DNA of 64,000 nucleotides from Gammaproteobacteria bacterium (GCA_025358295.1 JANYJY010000049.1:1-64000), one strand, 5' to 3'; shown: positions 34,545 to 42,462, numbered from the stretch's first letter. A program made the numbers and translations. Notes: generated by a model from the letters alone, not told the origin.

Positions 34545-35159
34545 CTATCCGCGCCAATCGGCGAACACCAACCGGACACACCTGGCGAGGCGCCGAAATA
34601 TCTCTGTGAACGCAATGTCAGGGTCCGACAGGTACATTCCAAAATGCTGATTGAAGAGAGCGAAAATTACCGCAGTGGCGTCGCCGAGCGGCAATCCGCG
34701 TTTGAGTCTGCCTGCGTCTCTGAGTTTCTTCAGTAATTCGTGAATCTGTCCCTGAGCCCGAGATTCCGCCTCGTGAATGAGTTTCGTCAACCGGCCTTCG
34801 TTGCCCATGCCCGGGAATATGGTGAGGCGCAGCAATTCGCGGCTGGCCCAGTTGCGGCCGCCCAAATTCCGATAGGCCGACAATAGCGCCACCATGGATT
34901 TGGCTGGGTCCAGGTGCGGGCGATCCACGACTCTCTGCGCTCTGGCAAACATGCCACTCAAGTCAGGTTCCAAGATGGCGATGACGATTCCCTGCTTCGT
35001 ACCGAAATACTTGTAAACCGTGGCCACGCCGACTTGTGCTTCAGCGGCGATTTCATCGAAGGTCGTGCGCTCATATCCCTGCCGCGCGAATAGGCGGGCG
35101 GCAGCGGAGAGCATGGCGGAACGGCGAATTTCCTTTTGCGACTCGCGGCGTCCGGTCAT
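34545..35159 (-). CDS. TetR-family regulator of the copper cluster
   Basis: A 204-residue TetR protein, start ATG at 35159 overlapping the SCO stop (ATGA). The HTH is in residues ~10-57: RRSAMLSAAARLFARQGYER, TTFDEIAAEAQVGVATVYKYFGTKQG. The C-terminal ligand-binding half is all-helical and unremarkable. It is the last gene of the leftward operon that starts with the cupredoxin fusion, so it probably autoregulates the operon. A candidate operator is the inverted repeat at 39084-39127. The ligand is not predictable. Confidence 0.92.
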   Translation of the reverse strand: MTGRRESQKEIRRSAMLSAAARLFARQGYERTTFDEIAAEAQVGVATVYKYFGTKQGIVIAILEPDLSGMFARAQRVVDRPHLDPAKSMVALLSAYRNLGGRNWASRELLRLTIFPGMGNEGRLTKLIHEAESRAQGQIHELLKKLRDAGRLKRGLPLGDATAVIFALFNQHFGMYLSDPDIAFTEIFRRLARCVRLVFADWRG

Positions 35160-35704
35160 GGCGGATGGTCCGCGGAGAGACGGCCGCGAATCGCCGCGAC
35201 GAGATTGTTGATGGGCTGTTGGGGATGCAACATTTGCATGACATGTCCGTCGGGGGCCACCAAGTAGAAAAGCGTGCCATGGTCGATGATACCGGGTTGC
35301 GCCGACGCGGCCCACGGAACGGAGAAGCTGCGCGCGGCGTCCGCAACGGCAGCCGGGCTCCCCGTCAGGGCCCTTATTCGCGGACTGAAATGCGCGGCGT
35401 AGGCGCGCATCACGGCCGGCGAATCGTGGCTCGGGTCGAGAGTGACGAACAGAGGATCGATGCGATCTGCGGAGGAGCCCAAGCGATTCAGCACGGCAGT
35501 CATGGCGGTCAAGGCTGCCGGGCAGATCTCCTTGCAAGATGTGTATCCGAAGTACACGAGCAGCCAACGCCCATTCAATTCGCGTGCCTCCATGGGCCGT
35601 CCGAATTGATCGATGAGGCGGGTCTCCTCAGCGCCGAACAGGGGATGAGCCAATCCGAGGATCAGGACGACGGCGACGCTCAGCGAGCGGCTCCCCGCCG
35701 TCAT
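35156..35704 (-). CDS. SCO1/SenC-type copper chaperone
   Basis: A 182-residue exported thioredoxin-fold protein, start ATG at 35704, signal peptide about residues 1-24 (LSVAVVLILGLAHPLFGA). The copper/redox motif TSCKEICPA (Cys57 and Cys61) and a downstream His in GIIDHGTLFYLVAP form the canonical Sco Cu-binding set. Sco proteins deliver copper to cupredoxin-like sites such as CuA and guard thiols. No cytochrome oxidase gene is nearby, so its client here is most likely the multicopper oxidase encoded 13 bases upstream, or the cupredoxin lipoprotein. Confidence 0.92.
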   Translation of the reverse strand: MTAGSRSLSVAVVLILGLAHPLFGAEETRLIDQFGRPMEARELNGRWLLVYFGYTSCKEICPAALTAMTAVLNRLGSSADRIDPLFVTLDPSHDSPAVMRAYAAHFSPRIRALTGSPAAVADAARSFSVPWAASAQPGIIDHGTLFYLVAPDGHVMQMLHPQQPINNLVAAIRGRLSADHPP

Positions 35705-35717
35705 AGGGCCACGACCG

Positions 35718-36734
35718 TCATATGGCGACGATCCAGCCCATGGCTCCTTGCTCCGCCATGTGACTTTGATGGGGATGAAACATGTAGCGTCCGCGGCGCG
35801 GCAAGCGGAATTCCAGGATGGCCCGCTCGGCCGGGCCAAGGCTGACGATATCGGTATGTTCACTCGGCGTGAGCGAGGTGCCGCTTCGAAACAAATCGAA
35901 CGTCTGCGCATGCAAGTGAAAGGAGGCGATCGGATCGTGCTCGAGCATGTTCAATAGGTAGATTCGCACCAATTCGCCCACCGGAACCTTGAGCGGAAAG
36001 CGGTCGTAATATCCGGCGAGCCCGTTCCAGGTGTAGATATCATTTCGACCATCGCCGGTTGTATCGAAGCCGCAAAGGCAGAGAATGAATTCATGTGCCG
36101 CGGCACGCGGCGTCACCGGATCGACGAGCATCGCGCCGAACATTCCCTTGCGCAGGTGCCTCGCATACGGCGGGACGTGGCAGTGGTAGGGATGCAGACC
36201 GGCCGGTCCCGCGTCGAACTCATACACCTGACTACTGCCTTGGCCAACCCGCTCCAATCCATCTTGCATGACGTCATGGGTGCCGTGAAAATGGATGCTG
36301 TGAGCCGTTTCTGAACGATTGCTCATGCTAATTTTGACCCGGTCCCCGACAGTGGCCCTGATGACGGGGCCGGGCACGGTTCCGCCGTACGCCCAGACCT
36401 TCACGTATTGACCGCCTGCAACCTCAAGGGTGGTTTCGATCACGGATAGATCATATTCGCGCGCACCGGCCGGGGAGGCGCTGCGCGGCGGCGGGTTGTG
36501 AAAACTGTCGCGGTCGCCGGCGAGGTAGGCTGCGGGCGCAAATTTCGCGTAATTGGGGTCCGCCACTGTAGTGGTCGGCGTGCTGGTGCAATCGATGTCC
36601 AAGGCCGGCAGGGCTGCGACGCGTGCGTCCTTCGCGGCGGAGACCTTGACTGCAGACCAGCCTGCCGCCCCGATCAATCCAATGCCGCCGCCCAGGGTTC
36701 CGAGCCGAAACAAATCGCGACGGCGCAGAGACAT
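35718..36734 (-). CDS. Tat-exported two-domain multicopper oxidase (type C-like)
   Basis: A 338-residue protein with a twin-arginine signal (SLRRRDLFRLG). Two cupredoxin domains follow. Domain 1 has HSIHFHG (H145, H148, H150) and HPYHCHVPPYARHLRKGM, giving H184, C185, H186, H193 and M198. Domain 2 has HLHAQTF (H273, H275) and MFHPHQSHMAEQGAMG (H320, H322, H325). Cys185/His193/Met198 make a type 1 site in domain 1, while paired HxH motifs in both domains suffice for a trinuclear cluster at the trimer interface, as in type C two-domain laccases. It should couple substrate oxidation to O2 reduction in the periplasm. It is not a plain nitrite reductase, which lacks the HxH pairs. The substrate is unknown. 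Confidence 0.88.
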   Translation of the reverse strand: MSLRRRDLFRLGTLGGGIGLIGAAGWSAVKVSAAKDARVAALPALDIDCTSTPTTTVADPNYAKFAPAAYLAGDRDSFHNPPPRSASPAGAREYDLSVIETTLEVAGGQYVKVWAYGGTVPGPVIRATVGDRVKISMSNRSETAHSIHFHGTHDVMQDGLERVGQGSSQVYEFDAGPAGLHPYHCHVPPYARHLRKGMFGAMLVDPVTPRAAAHEFILCLCGFDTTGDGRNDIYTWNGLAGYYDRFPLKVPVGELVRIYLLNMLEHDPIASFHLHAQTFDLFRSGTSLTPSEHTDIVSLGPAERAILEFRLPRRGRYMFHPHQSHMAEQGAMGWIVAI

Positions 36735-37043
36735 TTAGCTGATGCCACCGACGCCGGCGCCCAGAGCCAGCACCAATAGATAGGCAGCCCCGCCTCCCAG
36801 CGCCAGCAGTTTGACGCGGGCCGCAAGCCGCGAGCCGCCCAGAAATAGATAGGCAAGCGCCGCCACGAACGGCAGCGCGAAAATCAGGAATGCCCAGATC
36901 CAGACCTTGGCCGTCGTGAGATCCTCGCGCCGTGCCAGATCCCAAAGAGCCAGGGTGCTCCAAAGCACATACAGCAGCATCGGCAGCAGATATGCATAGA
37001 GTCCCAGAACCATTTGAAGGTTAGTGGGCAAAGTTACTGACAT
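36735..37043 (-). CDS. Small three-helix membrane protein A of the copper cluster (PLDc_N-like)
   Basis: A 102-residue membrane protein, start ATG at 37043, ending exactly at the base before the oxidase start. Segments LYAYLLPMLLYVLWSTLALWD, AFLIFALPFVAALAYLFLG and LLALGGGAAYLLVLALGAG are hydrophobic. The first two with the intervening DLARRE resemble the PLDc_N two-helix module found before cardiolipin synthases and as free-standing membrane proteins. It shares its plan with the neighbour at 37070-37417 (Y-LLP-LLY--W--L---DL). Its role is unknown; position suggests a membrane anchor or partner for the exported copper proteins. Confidence 0.75.
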   Translation of the reverse strand: MSVTLPTNLQMVLGLYAYLLPMLLYVLWSTLALWDLARREDLTTAKVWIWAFLIFALPFVAALAYLFLGGSRLAARVKLLALGGGAAYLLVLALGAGVGGIS

Positions 37044-37069
37044 GGCAATTCTCCACTCGATGATGCATT

Positions 37070-37417
37070 TCAGCTCAGCGCCTTCGGCCCCAGCGGTCCG
37101 CCCGCAAGCCATATTCCAATTGCCAACGGAATCAGCCAAACAACGAGTCCGGCGATCACGATGGGAATCCGCGAGGAACGTTTCAGCGTCCCGGCGGCAG
37201 TCAGCAAGTACCACGCGCCTCCCAGCAGCGGCACCAGTATGACCAGTGCGCCCCAACGCATGCGGCCGCTCACCTCGCTGCGCTCGCTCAAGTCCATGAC
37301 GGACAGAGCTGCCCAAGTTGCGTAGAGAAGAAACGGCAGCAGGTACAGATAAACTACAAACCACACTTGAAACGCGGTCATGGGGTTGGCGAGTGAAAAT
37401 GGCGACGGCATCTGCAT
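37070..37417 (-). CDS. Small three-helix membrane protein B of the copper cluster, paralogue of A
   Basis: A 115-residue membrane protein with hydrophobic segments VWFVVYLYLLPFLLYATWAA, ALVILVPLLGGAWYLLTAA and IPIVIAGLVVWLIPLAIGIW. Its first half aligns by eye with protein A: YLYLLPFLLYATWAALSVMDL against YAYLLPMLLYVLWSTLALWDL. The pair therefore looks like a tandem duplication that has diverged. The start is the ATG at 37417; another ATG lies two codons in. It is 8 bases after the cupredoxin fusion and 26 before protein A, in one operon. The function is unknown. Confidence 0.72.
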   Translation of the reverse strand: MQMPSPFSLANPMTAFQVWFVVYLYLLPFLLYATWAALSVMDLSERSEVSGRMRWGALVILVPLLGGAWYLLTAAGTLKRSSRIPIVIAGLVVWLIPLAIGIWLAGGPLGPKALS

Positions 37418-37425
37418 TCCCCTGT

Positions 37426-39072
37426 CTATAACAGCTTTGCCGGCGGCATTGGCGCGGCTTCACGCGGAGTCTTGATGGCATCGAGGTTCAATTTGCCCGC
37501 GGCAAATACGTGTACGGCCGGCGTTACTGGCGCATCCGCGCCGCCGGGCATGTTCACCTGCGGGGGCGGCGTGGGGCGCGTGCGGTAGTCGCTCAAGGTG
37601 AATTGTCCCATGCGTATCTGCGCGATGGAACCGAAGAAGGTCGTGTCGCCGGAGAGATCGGACGCCATCGGAAATCGAATTTTCCCGCAGCCGTTCAAGG
37701 CCTGCAGGCCCCACGGCAGGGAAGTGCGATGAATATTTCCGGAGAAGCAATTTCCGATGGTTCCCAAGCCGCTGGCCGCGAGATCCGCCCGTCCGGAATC
37801 GAGCACGGTGTTGTCACGAACCACGTGGCCGGTGGCCGGCCAATAGTGCCGATCCAGGATCGGGACCACGACAATGCCGTTGTTGCGGCTGCGCGCTACG
37901 TAATTTCGTTCGACGTGATTGTTGTGCGTGCCGACCAACGCGATGCCGTTGCCCGCCAAAGTCTCAGTCGCGTAGAAGCCGGCCGCCTCATTGTCCAGGC
38001 CGCTGTCGGCGATCACATTGCCGATGATGGTGGTGTCGCGTCCCGGCGGATTCAGTTCGATGTCGAACGTCGTGGTGCTGATGCCGCTGCGATTGTGCGT
38101 GAAACGCGAATTGATGACATACATGTCGCCGCTGGAGTTCGTGCCCGAATAACCCAAGCCGCTGTACTCGCCCGTCACGTCGTTCAATACCACCCTGCAA
38201 GGCGCACACTGTCCCACGTAAAACGACGAGTCCGGCGAGCCGCTCGCATAAGAATGTTCAAATAGTCCGTCCGTCGAGCCGAACGCATAAATGCCGTAAT
38301 CGCCGTTGTTGTAGGCCGTCAGATAGGACGCCCGAAAGCCGCGCACGCCGGTCCAAAAAAATCCGTTCAGCGTGTAGTGGCGGGCGGTCATGTTCTCGAC
38401 TGCCACGCCGTTGCCGCCGACCATGATGCCCGTGGCCAGTTCAAACTTACCGTCGAGAATCACGGCATTGCGGTCCACGCCGCGCAGGGTAATGCTCGGC
38501 GTCGTAACGAAGACCGCCTCGGTGTATTCACCCTTGTCGATCAGCACGAGGTCGCCGGGATTTGCCGCGTCCACGCCGTTTTGAATCGTCGGATAATCCT
38601 GTGGCACGCGCCGCGTCACGCCGGAAGCTGTTTCGACCGCGGCAAGCACGCCGCGCGTTCCGGGCGGCGTATAGTCGACATTCCCCACGACAACCACGCC
38701 GACCATCCCGGCCTTGCCGTCCGGTGTCGCGTGAAAGCTGCAGTAGAACGGGTAGATGCCTTCCTTTGTGAGCACGATTTCGCTCATGTCTTCCGGCCGC
38801 ATCTTAATGTTGCCGAAGGTTTTCTCGCTCGACCAGGACTTGTCGACCGCGATGGCGTTGTGATCGTTGCGCCCTGCGTTGATGAACACGATGGAGCCGC
38901 CGACCGGTATCCGAATGATGGCAGGCGAATAGCTGTTGTCGGCCATGGACACCAGAACCGTGCCCGTCAGCTTGGGCTCGGGTTTGCCGCAGCCGCTGAG
39001 GCCGGCGGCGACCCATAGCGTGCAGATCAGGTACTTGGTGTAGCGCCTAAAGGTAACCGCTGACCGAATCAT
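37426..39072 (-). CDS. Lipoprotein fusing a blue-copper (plastocyanin-like) domain to a NosD-like right-handed beta-helix
   Basis: A 548-residue lipoprotein (lipobox LSGC, Cys28). Residues ~35-130 are a cupredoxin: GTVLVSMADNSYSPAIIRIP at its start, His71 in NDHNAI, and Cys111, His114 and Met123 in YPFYCSFHATPDGKAGM, a complete type 1 copper set. Residues ~150-480 are a right-handed parallel beta-helix: VPQDYPTIQNGVDAANPGD is the classic entry, followed by many N/G-rich rungs with DNTVLDSG and ERNYVARSRNNGI-type repeats as in NosD/PbH1 proteins. Cys pairs (e.g. VGQCAPCRV) occur within it. NosD helps assemble the copper sites of N2O reductase, but no nos genes are here. It is the first gene of the copper operon. 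Confidence 0.85.
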   Translation of the reverse strand: MIRSAVTFRRYTKYLICTLWVAAGLSGCGKPEPKLTGTVLVSMADNSYSPAIIRIPVGGSIVFINAGRNDHNAIAVDKSWSSEKTFGNIKMRPEDMSEIVLTKEGIYPFYCSFHATPDGKAGMVGVVVVGNVDYTPPGTRGVLAAVETASGVTRRVPQDYPTIQNGVDAANPGDLVLIDKGEYTEAVFVTTPSITLRGVDRNAVILDGKFELATGIMVGGNGVAVENMTARHYTLNGFFWTGVRGFRASYLTAYNNGDYGIYAFGSTDGLFEHSYASGSPDSSFYVGQCAPCRVVLNDVTGEYSGLGYSGTNSSGDMYVINSRFTHNRSGISTTTFDIELNPPGRDTTIIGNVIADSGLDNEAAGFYATETLAGNGIALVGTHNNHVERNYVARSRNNGIVVVPILDRHYWPATGHVVRDNTVLDSGRADLAASGLGTIGNCFSGNIHRTSLPWGLQALNGCGKIRFPMASDLSGDTTFFGSIAQIRMGQFTLSDYRTRPTPPPQVNMPGGADAPVTPAVHVFAAGKLNLDAIKTPREAAPMPPAKLL

Positions 39073-39083
39073 GGCTCCCCCGT

Positions 39084-39127
39084 CGAATGTAAATATAAAT
39101 GTATAGTTTTATTCGATTTACTATTCG
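39084..39127 (-). promoter_or_regulatory. AT-rich imperfect inverted repeat before the copper operon (candidate TetR operator/promoter)
   Basis: CGAATGTAAAT (39084-39094) and ATTTACTATTCG (39116-39127) are inverted copies differing by one base and one insertion, flanking an AT-rich core with TATACAT and TATATTT that could serve as -10 elements on the minus strand. The block lies 12-55 bases before the cupredoxin-fusion ATG. Its AT content stands out sharply from the surroundings. The operon's own TetR protein is the natural candidate binder. Confidence 0.45.
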
Positions 39128-39171
39128 TTTCCAGGACCATACGCCCGGTGTTACCGGGTGTCAACGGCGGT

Positions 39172-39211
39172 GGAGGGGAAGCGGATGGAGGGGAAGCGCA
39201 ACTTCCCCTCC
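39172..39211. repeat. Direct repeat plus perfect hairpin between the TonB receptor and copper operon
   Basis: GGAGGGGAAGCG occurs twice (39172-39183 and 39187-39198). The second copy opens a perfect 10-base stem, GGAGGGGAAG / CTTCCCCTCC (39187-39196 and 39202-39211), with a 5-base loop. A smaller perfect hairpin, CCCGGT-GTT-ACCGGG, lies at 39144-39158. Neither is followed by a T run on the minus strand, on which both flanking genes lie, so neither is a standard terminator; the structures could still mark the end of the receptor message or attenuate read-through. Confidence 0.6.
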
Positions 39212-39235
39212 AACTTCGGTTTTAACTTTTAATGC

Positions 39236-41617
39236 CTAAAACGAATGCCTGAACTCAACGCCTATAGTGCGGGGCTGGTTCACGAACAGGCGCGGCCGGC
39301 CGGGAACTTCGGCTGCAATCGAGCGGTTGTCGCCGAGATTCGCGACCTCATTCGCCAGGTTTTTACCGACGAGCGCAACCTCTAGCGGTCCGCGTTGCAA
39401 CGCCAACCTGCCGTTAATAAGCCGGTAGGCGCCACGCTCGCGCGGATTGCCGGGATCGTTATTGGCGCTGAAGCTTCTACCGACATAGGAGTAGTCGGTG
39501 CCGCTGATCAGCTTCCAGCTGCTGGTCAACTGCGTGGTGTACGTCGCCGAGGCGTTCCCAGTCCAGTCGGGCACTTGATAGACCTGAGACCCCACCGCTT
39601 GCGGTGACGACTTGCTCTGCTCGGTAATCTTGGCATTTTGATAGCCGATGCCCAGAGACACCTCGAGCGGCTCCACCGGCCGTGCATGCAGTTCCATTTC
39701 GCCGCCCTTGCTCTCGGCCGCACCGGCGTTTGCGCGGTACTGGAATCCGCAGGGGAGCAGAATCTGCTGCTGGATATTGTTCCACTTGATGTAGAAAACC
39801 GCCGCGTTGAGTGTCAGGCGGTGGTCGAGCCAACCGGTCTTGGTGCCGAGTTCGTAGTTCCACAGCGAGTCGGATTTGAAGCTGCGGGTGTCGCCGATCG
39901 TGATATTCGGATCGATAGCATGCAGCCCGGCAACGCAGTCGTTGGCCCCACCCGGAGTGCCGGGAGGCACGATGGGTACGATGCCGCCAGGCCGAAATCC
40001 CTTGGCAACATTGACATAGACCATCTGCTCCGGAGTGACGTGATAGTCCGCTTCGAATTTTGGATTGACGCCGCTTTCGGTCGTTTGGATGGGCGGGCTG
40101 ACGATCGACGGACCGCCGCCGGTGGCTAATCCTTCCTCGTAGCCGTAAGAGTTGGTTTTCACTTGATACCAGCGCAGGCCGCCGGTCAGCTTCAACTTCT
40201 CCACGGGTTGATAGGAGACCTCGCCGAACACTGCGGGTTCTTTGACCTCGGTATAGAAGTCCGACGCGAAGATCAGGTTTGCGAAATCTGGATTGTTCTG
40301 GCCGCCCAAGGTGGCGTCTAGCCCGGGCACCGTGGCCGGAGGGTAATAGGCGGCAAACGGCAACCTGCCGTGGAAGTCCGAGTAAAATCCTCCGGCGACG
40401 AATTGCACCGGCCCTGGCAAATCCGAGGCGAAGCGCACTTCCTGGACGAAGCGCTGATATTTTTTCACTTCGCTGATCGGCCCCGGCTGTGGCTGCCCTC
40501 CAGGGGCGTTCGAGGTGATCGCCGCATAGACGAAATCGGATTCGTCTTCGGTTTCATACACGCGGCGGTTGAAGTAAGCGGTTGAGGAGACGAGCTCTCC
40601 GATGCCGGTCTTCCAATGCACGCCGATGGAATACAGTTGCCACGCATCGTAGCCGCCTTCCGGGATATTGAACCAGCGCGCCTGCGTGAAGGTCGTCGGA
40701 ATCATCGCAGTCGGCAGGGTATAGGCACCGGAAGGCACCGGGTAGCCGATTCCATTGTTGGGCATGGACAAAAAATCCGCCATCGGAAAGCCGTTGTACG
40801 TCGTTTTCTGCAGCATGACGCGCGGCGTGATGGTGAGAGTATCGCTGAGCTTCAATGTCAGGCTCGCGGCGCCGCCGTAGGTGTTGAGTTCACCGACGTT
40901 GTCCACAGTGGTGATGCCGGTAGTGGCCAAGGGCGTGCACGCCAGACTCATGGCCGCGGCCGGGTCGCTGCAATAGCTGCGCTTGAAAAAACCCGCTTCG
41001 GTGTCGTAGAAGCCGCTCAGTCGCAGCGCGACATGGTCTTCGACGATGGGGATGTTGACGACTCCGTCGGCGGTGTAATTGGGTTGGTTGGTGCGATCGG
41101 TCGAGGACACGCCGCCATGCACGGTCGCGTCAAAAGTGCTTAAGTTCGGTTCCTTGGTGATCAAGCGCACTACGCCGCCCATGGAGCGCGCGCCGTACAA
41201 AGTGCCCTGCGGTCCGCGCAGCACTTCGATATGGTCGATGTCCAAGACCCGGGGATCCAGGGAGTCCGGCAGCGGTATATCGTCGATATAGAACCCGGTA
41301 ACGTTGTCGCCGGAGATGCCGCGAATCGATACCGTGCGTGCGGTGCCGACGCCGTCCCCTGTGGGGGCGAAGGCAAGATTGGGTACCTTGGTGGCGTAAT
41401 CGAAAAAATTGGTAATGCTTTTTTGCTGGAGCGCGATGCTGCTGAACGTCGTCATGGACAGCGGCACGGTTTGTTCGGATTCCGAGCGCTTTTGCGCAGT
41501 CACTACGATCTGTTCCAATTCGTTTGAAGCGGCTGCGGCATCGGCCGCATACACGGGCGTCTGCCCAATTAGTGCCGCCACACCCGCCAAAACAAGGCAT
41601 TTGTTGTATATCGTCAT
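39236..41617 (-). CDS. TonB-dependent outer-membrane receptor
   Basis: About 793 residues, start ATG at 41617 with a GGGAGAATTCTA ribosome region, and a signal peptide ending VYA-AD near residue 24. The plug domain shows IVVTAQKRSESEQTVPLSMT, VSIRGISGDNVTGFYIDDIP and EVLRGPQGTLYGARSMGG. The C-terminus ends IGVEFRHSF, the terminal-Phe beta-barrel signal. Receptors with the TAQKR TonB box are abundant in bacteria that take up complex organic molecules. An exposed loop holds a Cys pair (SYCSDPAAAMSLACTP). Lying upstream of the copper operon on the same strand, it may supply copper or an organic substrate to it; that is inference. Confidence 0.92.
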   Translation of the reverse strand: MTIYNKCLVLAGVAALIGQTPVYAADAAAASNELEQIVVTAQKRSESEQTVPLSMTTFSSIALQQKSITNFFDYATKVPNLAFAPTGDGVGTARTVSIRGISGDNVTGFYIDDIPLPDSLDPRVLDIDHIEVLRGPQGTLYGARSMGGVVRLITKEPNLSTFDATVHGGVSSTDRTNQPNYTADGVVNIPIVEDHVALRLSGFYDTEAGFFKRSYCSDPAAAMSLACTPLATTGITTVDNVGELNTYGGAASLTLKLSDTLTITPRVMLQKTTYNGFPMADFLSMPNNGIGYPVPSGAYTLPTAMIPTTFTQARWFNIPEGGYDAWQLYSIGVHWKTGIGELVSSTAYFNRRVYETEDESDFVYAAITSNAPGGQPQPGPISEVKKYQRFVQEVRFASDLPGPVQFVAGGFYSDFHGRLPFAAYYPPATVPGLDATLGGQNNPDFANLIFASDFYTEVKEPAVFGEVSYQPVEKLKLTGGLRWYQVKTNSYGYEEGLATGGGPSIVSPPIQTTESGVNPKFEADYHVTPEQMVYVNVAKGFRPGGIVPIVPPGTPGGANDCVAGLHAIDPNITIGDTRSFKSDSLWNYELGTKTGWLDHRLTLNAAVFYIKWNNIQQQILLPCGFQYRANAGAAESKGGEMELHARPVEPLEVSLGIGYQNAKITEQSKSSPQAVGSQVYQVPDWTGNASATYTTQLTSSWKLISGTDYSYVGRSFSANNDPGNPRERGAYRLINGRLALQRGPLEVALVGKNLANEVANLGDNRSIAAEVPGRPRLFVNQPRTIGVEFRHSF

Positions 41618-41840
41618 TAGAATTCTCCCGGAAATCGAATACATCCCCTATCGGCTCACGCTACCGCGAGCGATCCGAAGTATCCGGCCGAACTCGATTC
41701 ATTGTCAAAAAGCAGGAAAAGCCAAGGGCGTGGTAGTCTCTGCCGGGTTGCGACACCGCTGTAAACAGTTCGGCTGTCGCGAGCGGCAGCAAGGACATGA
41801 CGCGCGTTGTTCCATGCGCCATCCCGGCTAGGAGATAGCA

Positions 41841-42458
41841 ATGACCTTACCCAGAGAACCTCGGATTCATCCCGTTCCCATCGCGGCGCTGCGGCCCACT
41901 CAGATCACGGTCGGAATGCGGGAAGTGATGGCCAAGCGCAAGAGCTGGCGCGACCATCCGGACCGCAAGAAACCGGACTTCCTCGGCAAGCACCTGATTC
42001 CCGTGGTTTGGGGCCCGAAGGAACAGTTCTACATCATCGATCATCACCACTTGGCGCTGGCCCTGCACCAGGAGGGTGTGACGAATATCGCCACCACGGT
42101 GGTGGCCGATTTGCGGCGGCTGCCGAAGGACGCCTTCTGGGTGTTTTTGGACAATCGCGGCTGGCTGCACCCTTTCGACCAGTACGGACGCCGGCGCAGT
42201 TACGACGATGTGCCGAAGCGGATTACCGCACTGGTGGACGATCCGTATCGCAGTTTGGCCGGCGAATTGCGCCAGAGCGGCGGCTTCGCGAAGGACACGA
42301 CGCCGTTCAGTGAATTTGTGTGGGCGGATTTTCTGCGCCGCCGTATCAAGCTCAAACAAGTCGAGGATAACTTTCCGGAGGCGCTGGTCCGGGCACTGAA
42401 ACTCGCCAGGAGCGGCGAGGCGGATTTTCTGCCTGGCTGGTGCGGGCCTATTGCCTGA
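41841..42458 (+). CDS. ParB-like nuclease family protein (ParBc_2 type)
   Basis: A 205-residue protein of the putative ParB-like nuclease family rather than a chromosome-partition ParB. Visible are IHPVPIAALRPTQITVGM, FLGKHLIPVVWGPKEQFYII and the DHHHLALAL motif near residues 67-75, then FWVFLDNRGWLHPFDQYG. There is no HTH domain. It is preceded by GGAGATAGCAATG, a good ribosome site. The stop lies 4 bases before the SulP transporter start, so the two are co-transcribed. No function has been shown for this family that I can recall, and pairing with an anion transporter is unexplained. Confidence 0.75.
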   Translation: MTLPREPRIHPVPIAALRPTQITVGMREVMAKRKSWRDHPDRKKPDFLGKHLIPVVWGPKEQFYIIDHHHLALALHQEGVTNIATTVVADLRRLPKDAFWVFLDNRGWLHPFDQYGRRRSYDDVPKRITALVDDPYRSLAGELRQSGGFAKDTTPFSEFVWADFLRRRIKLKQVEDNFPEALVRALKLARSGEADFLPGWCGPIA

Positions 42459-42462
42459 GCCA

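Noticed and set aside
35718-36734. Copper nitrite reductase (NirK)
   Set aside because: The domain-1 type 1 site fits NirK, but HFH, HCH, HLH and HPH pairs point to a trinuclear centre instead, and no denitrification genes are near.
37426-39072. Part of a nos (nitrous oxide reductase) cluster because of the NosD-like helix
   Set aside because: No nosZ, nosR, nosF or nosY is present, and the helix is fused to a cupredoxin on a lipoprotein.
41841-42458. Chromosome- or plasmid-partition ParB
   Set aside because: It lacks the helix-turn-helix domain and has no ParA or parS-like context.
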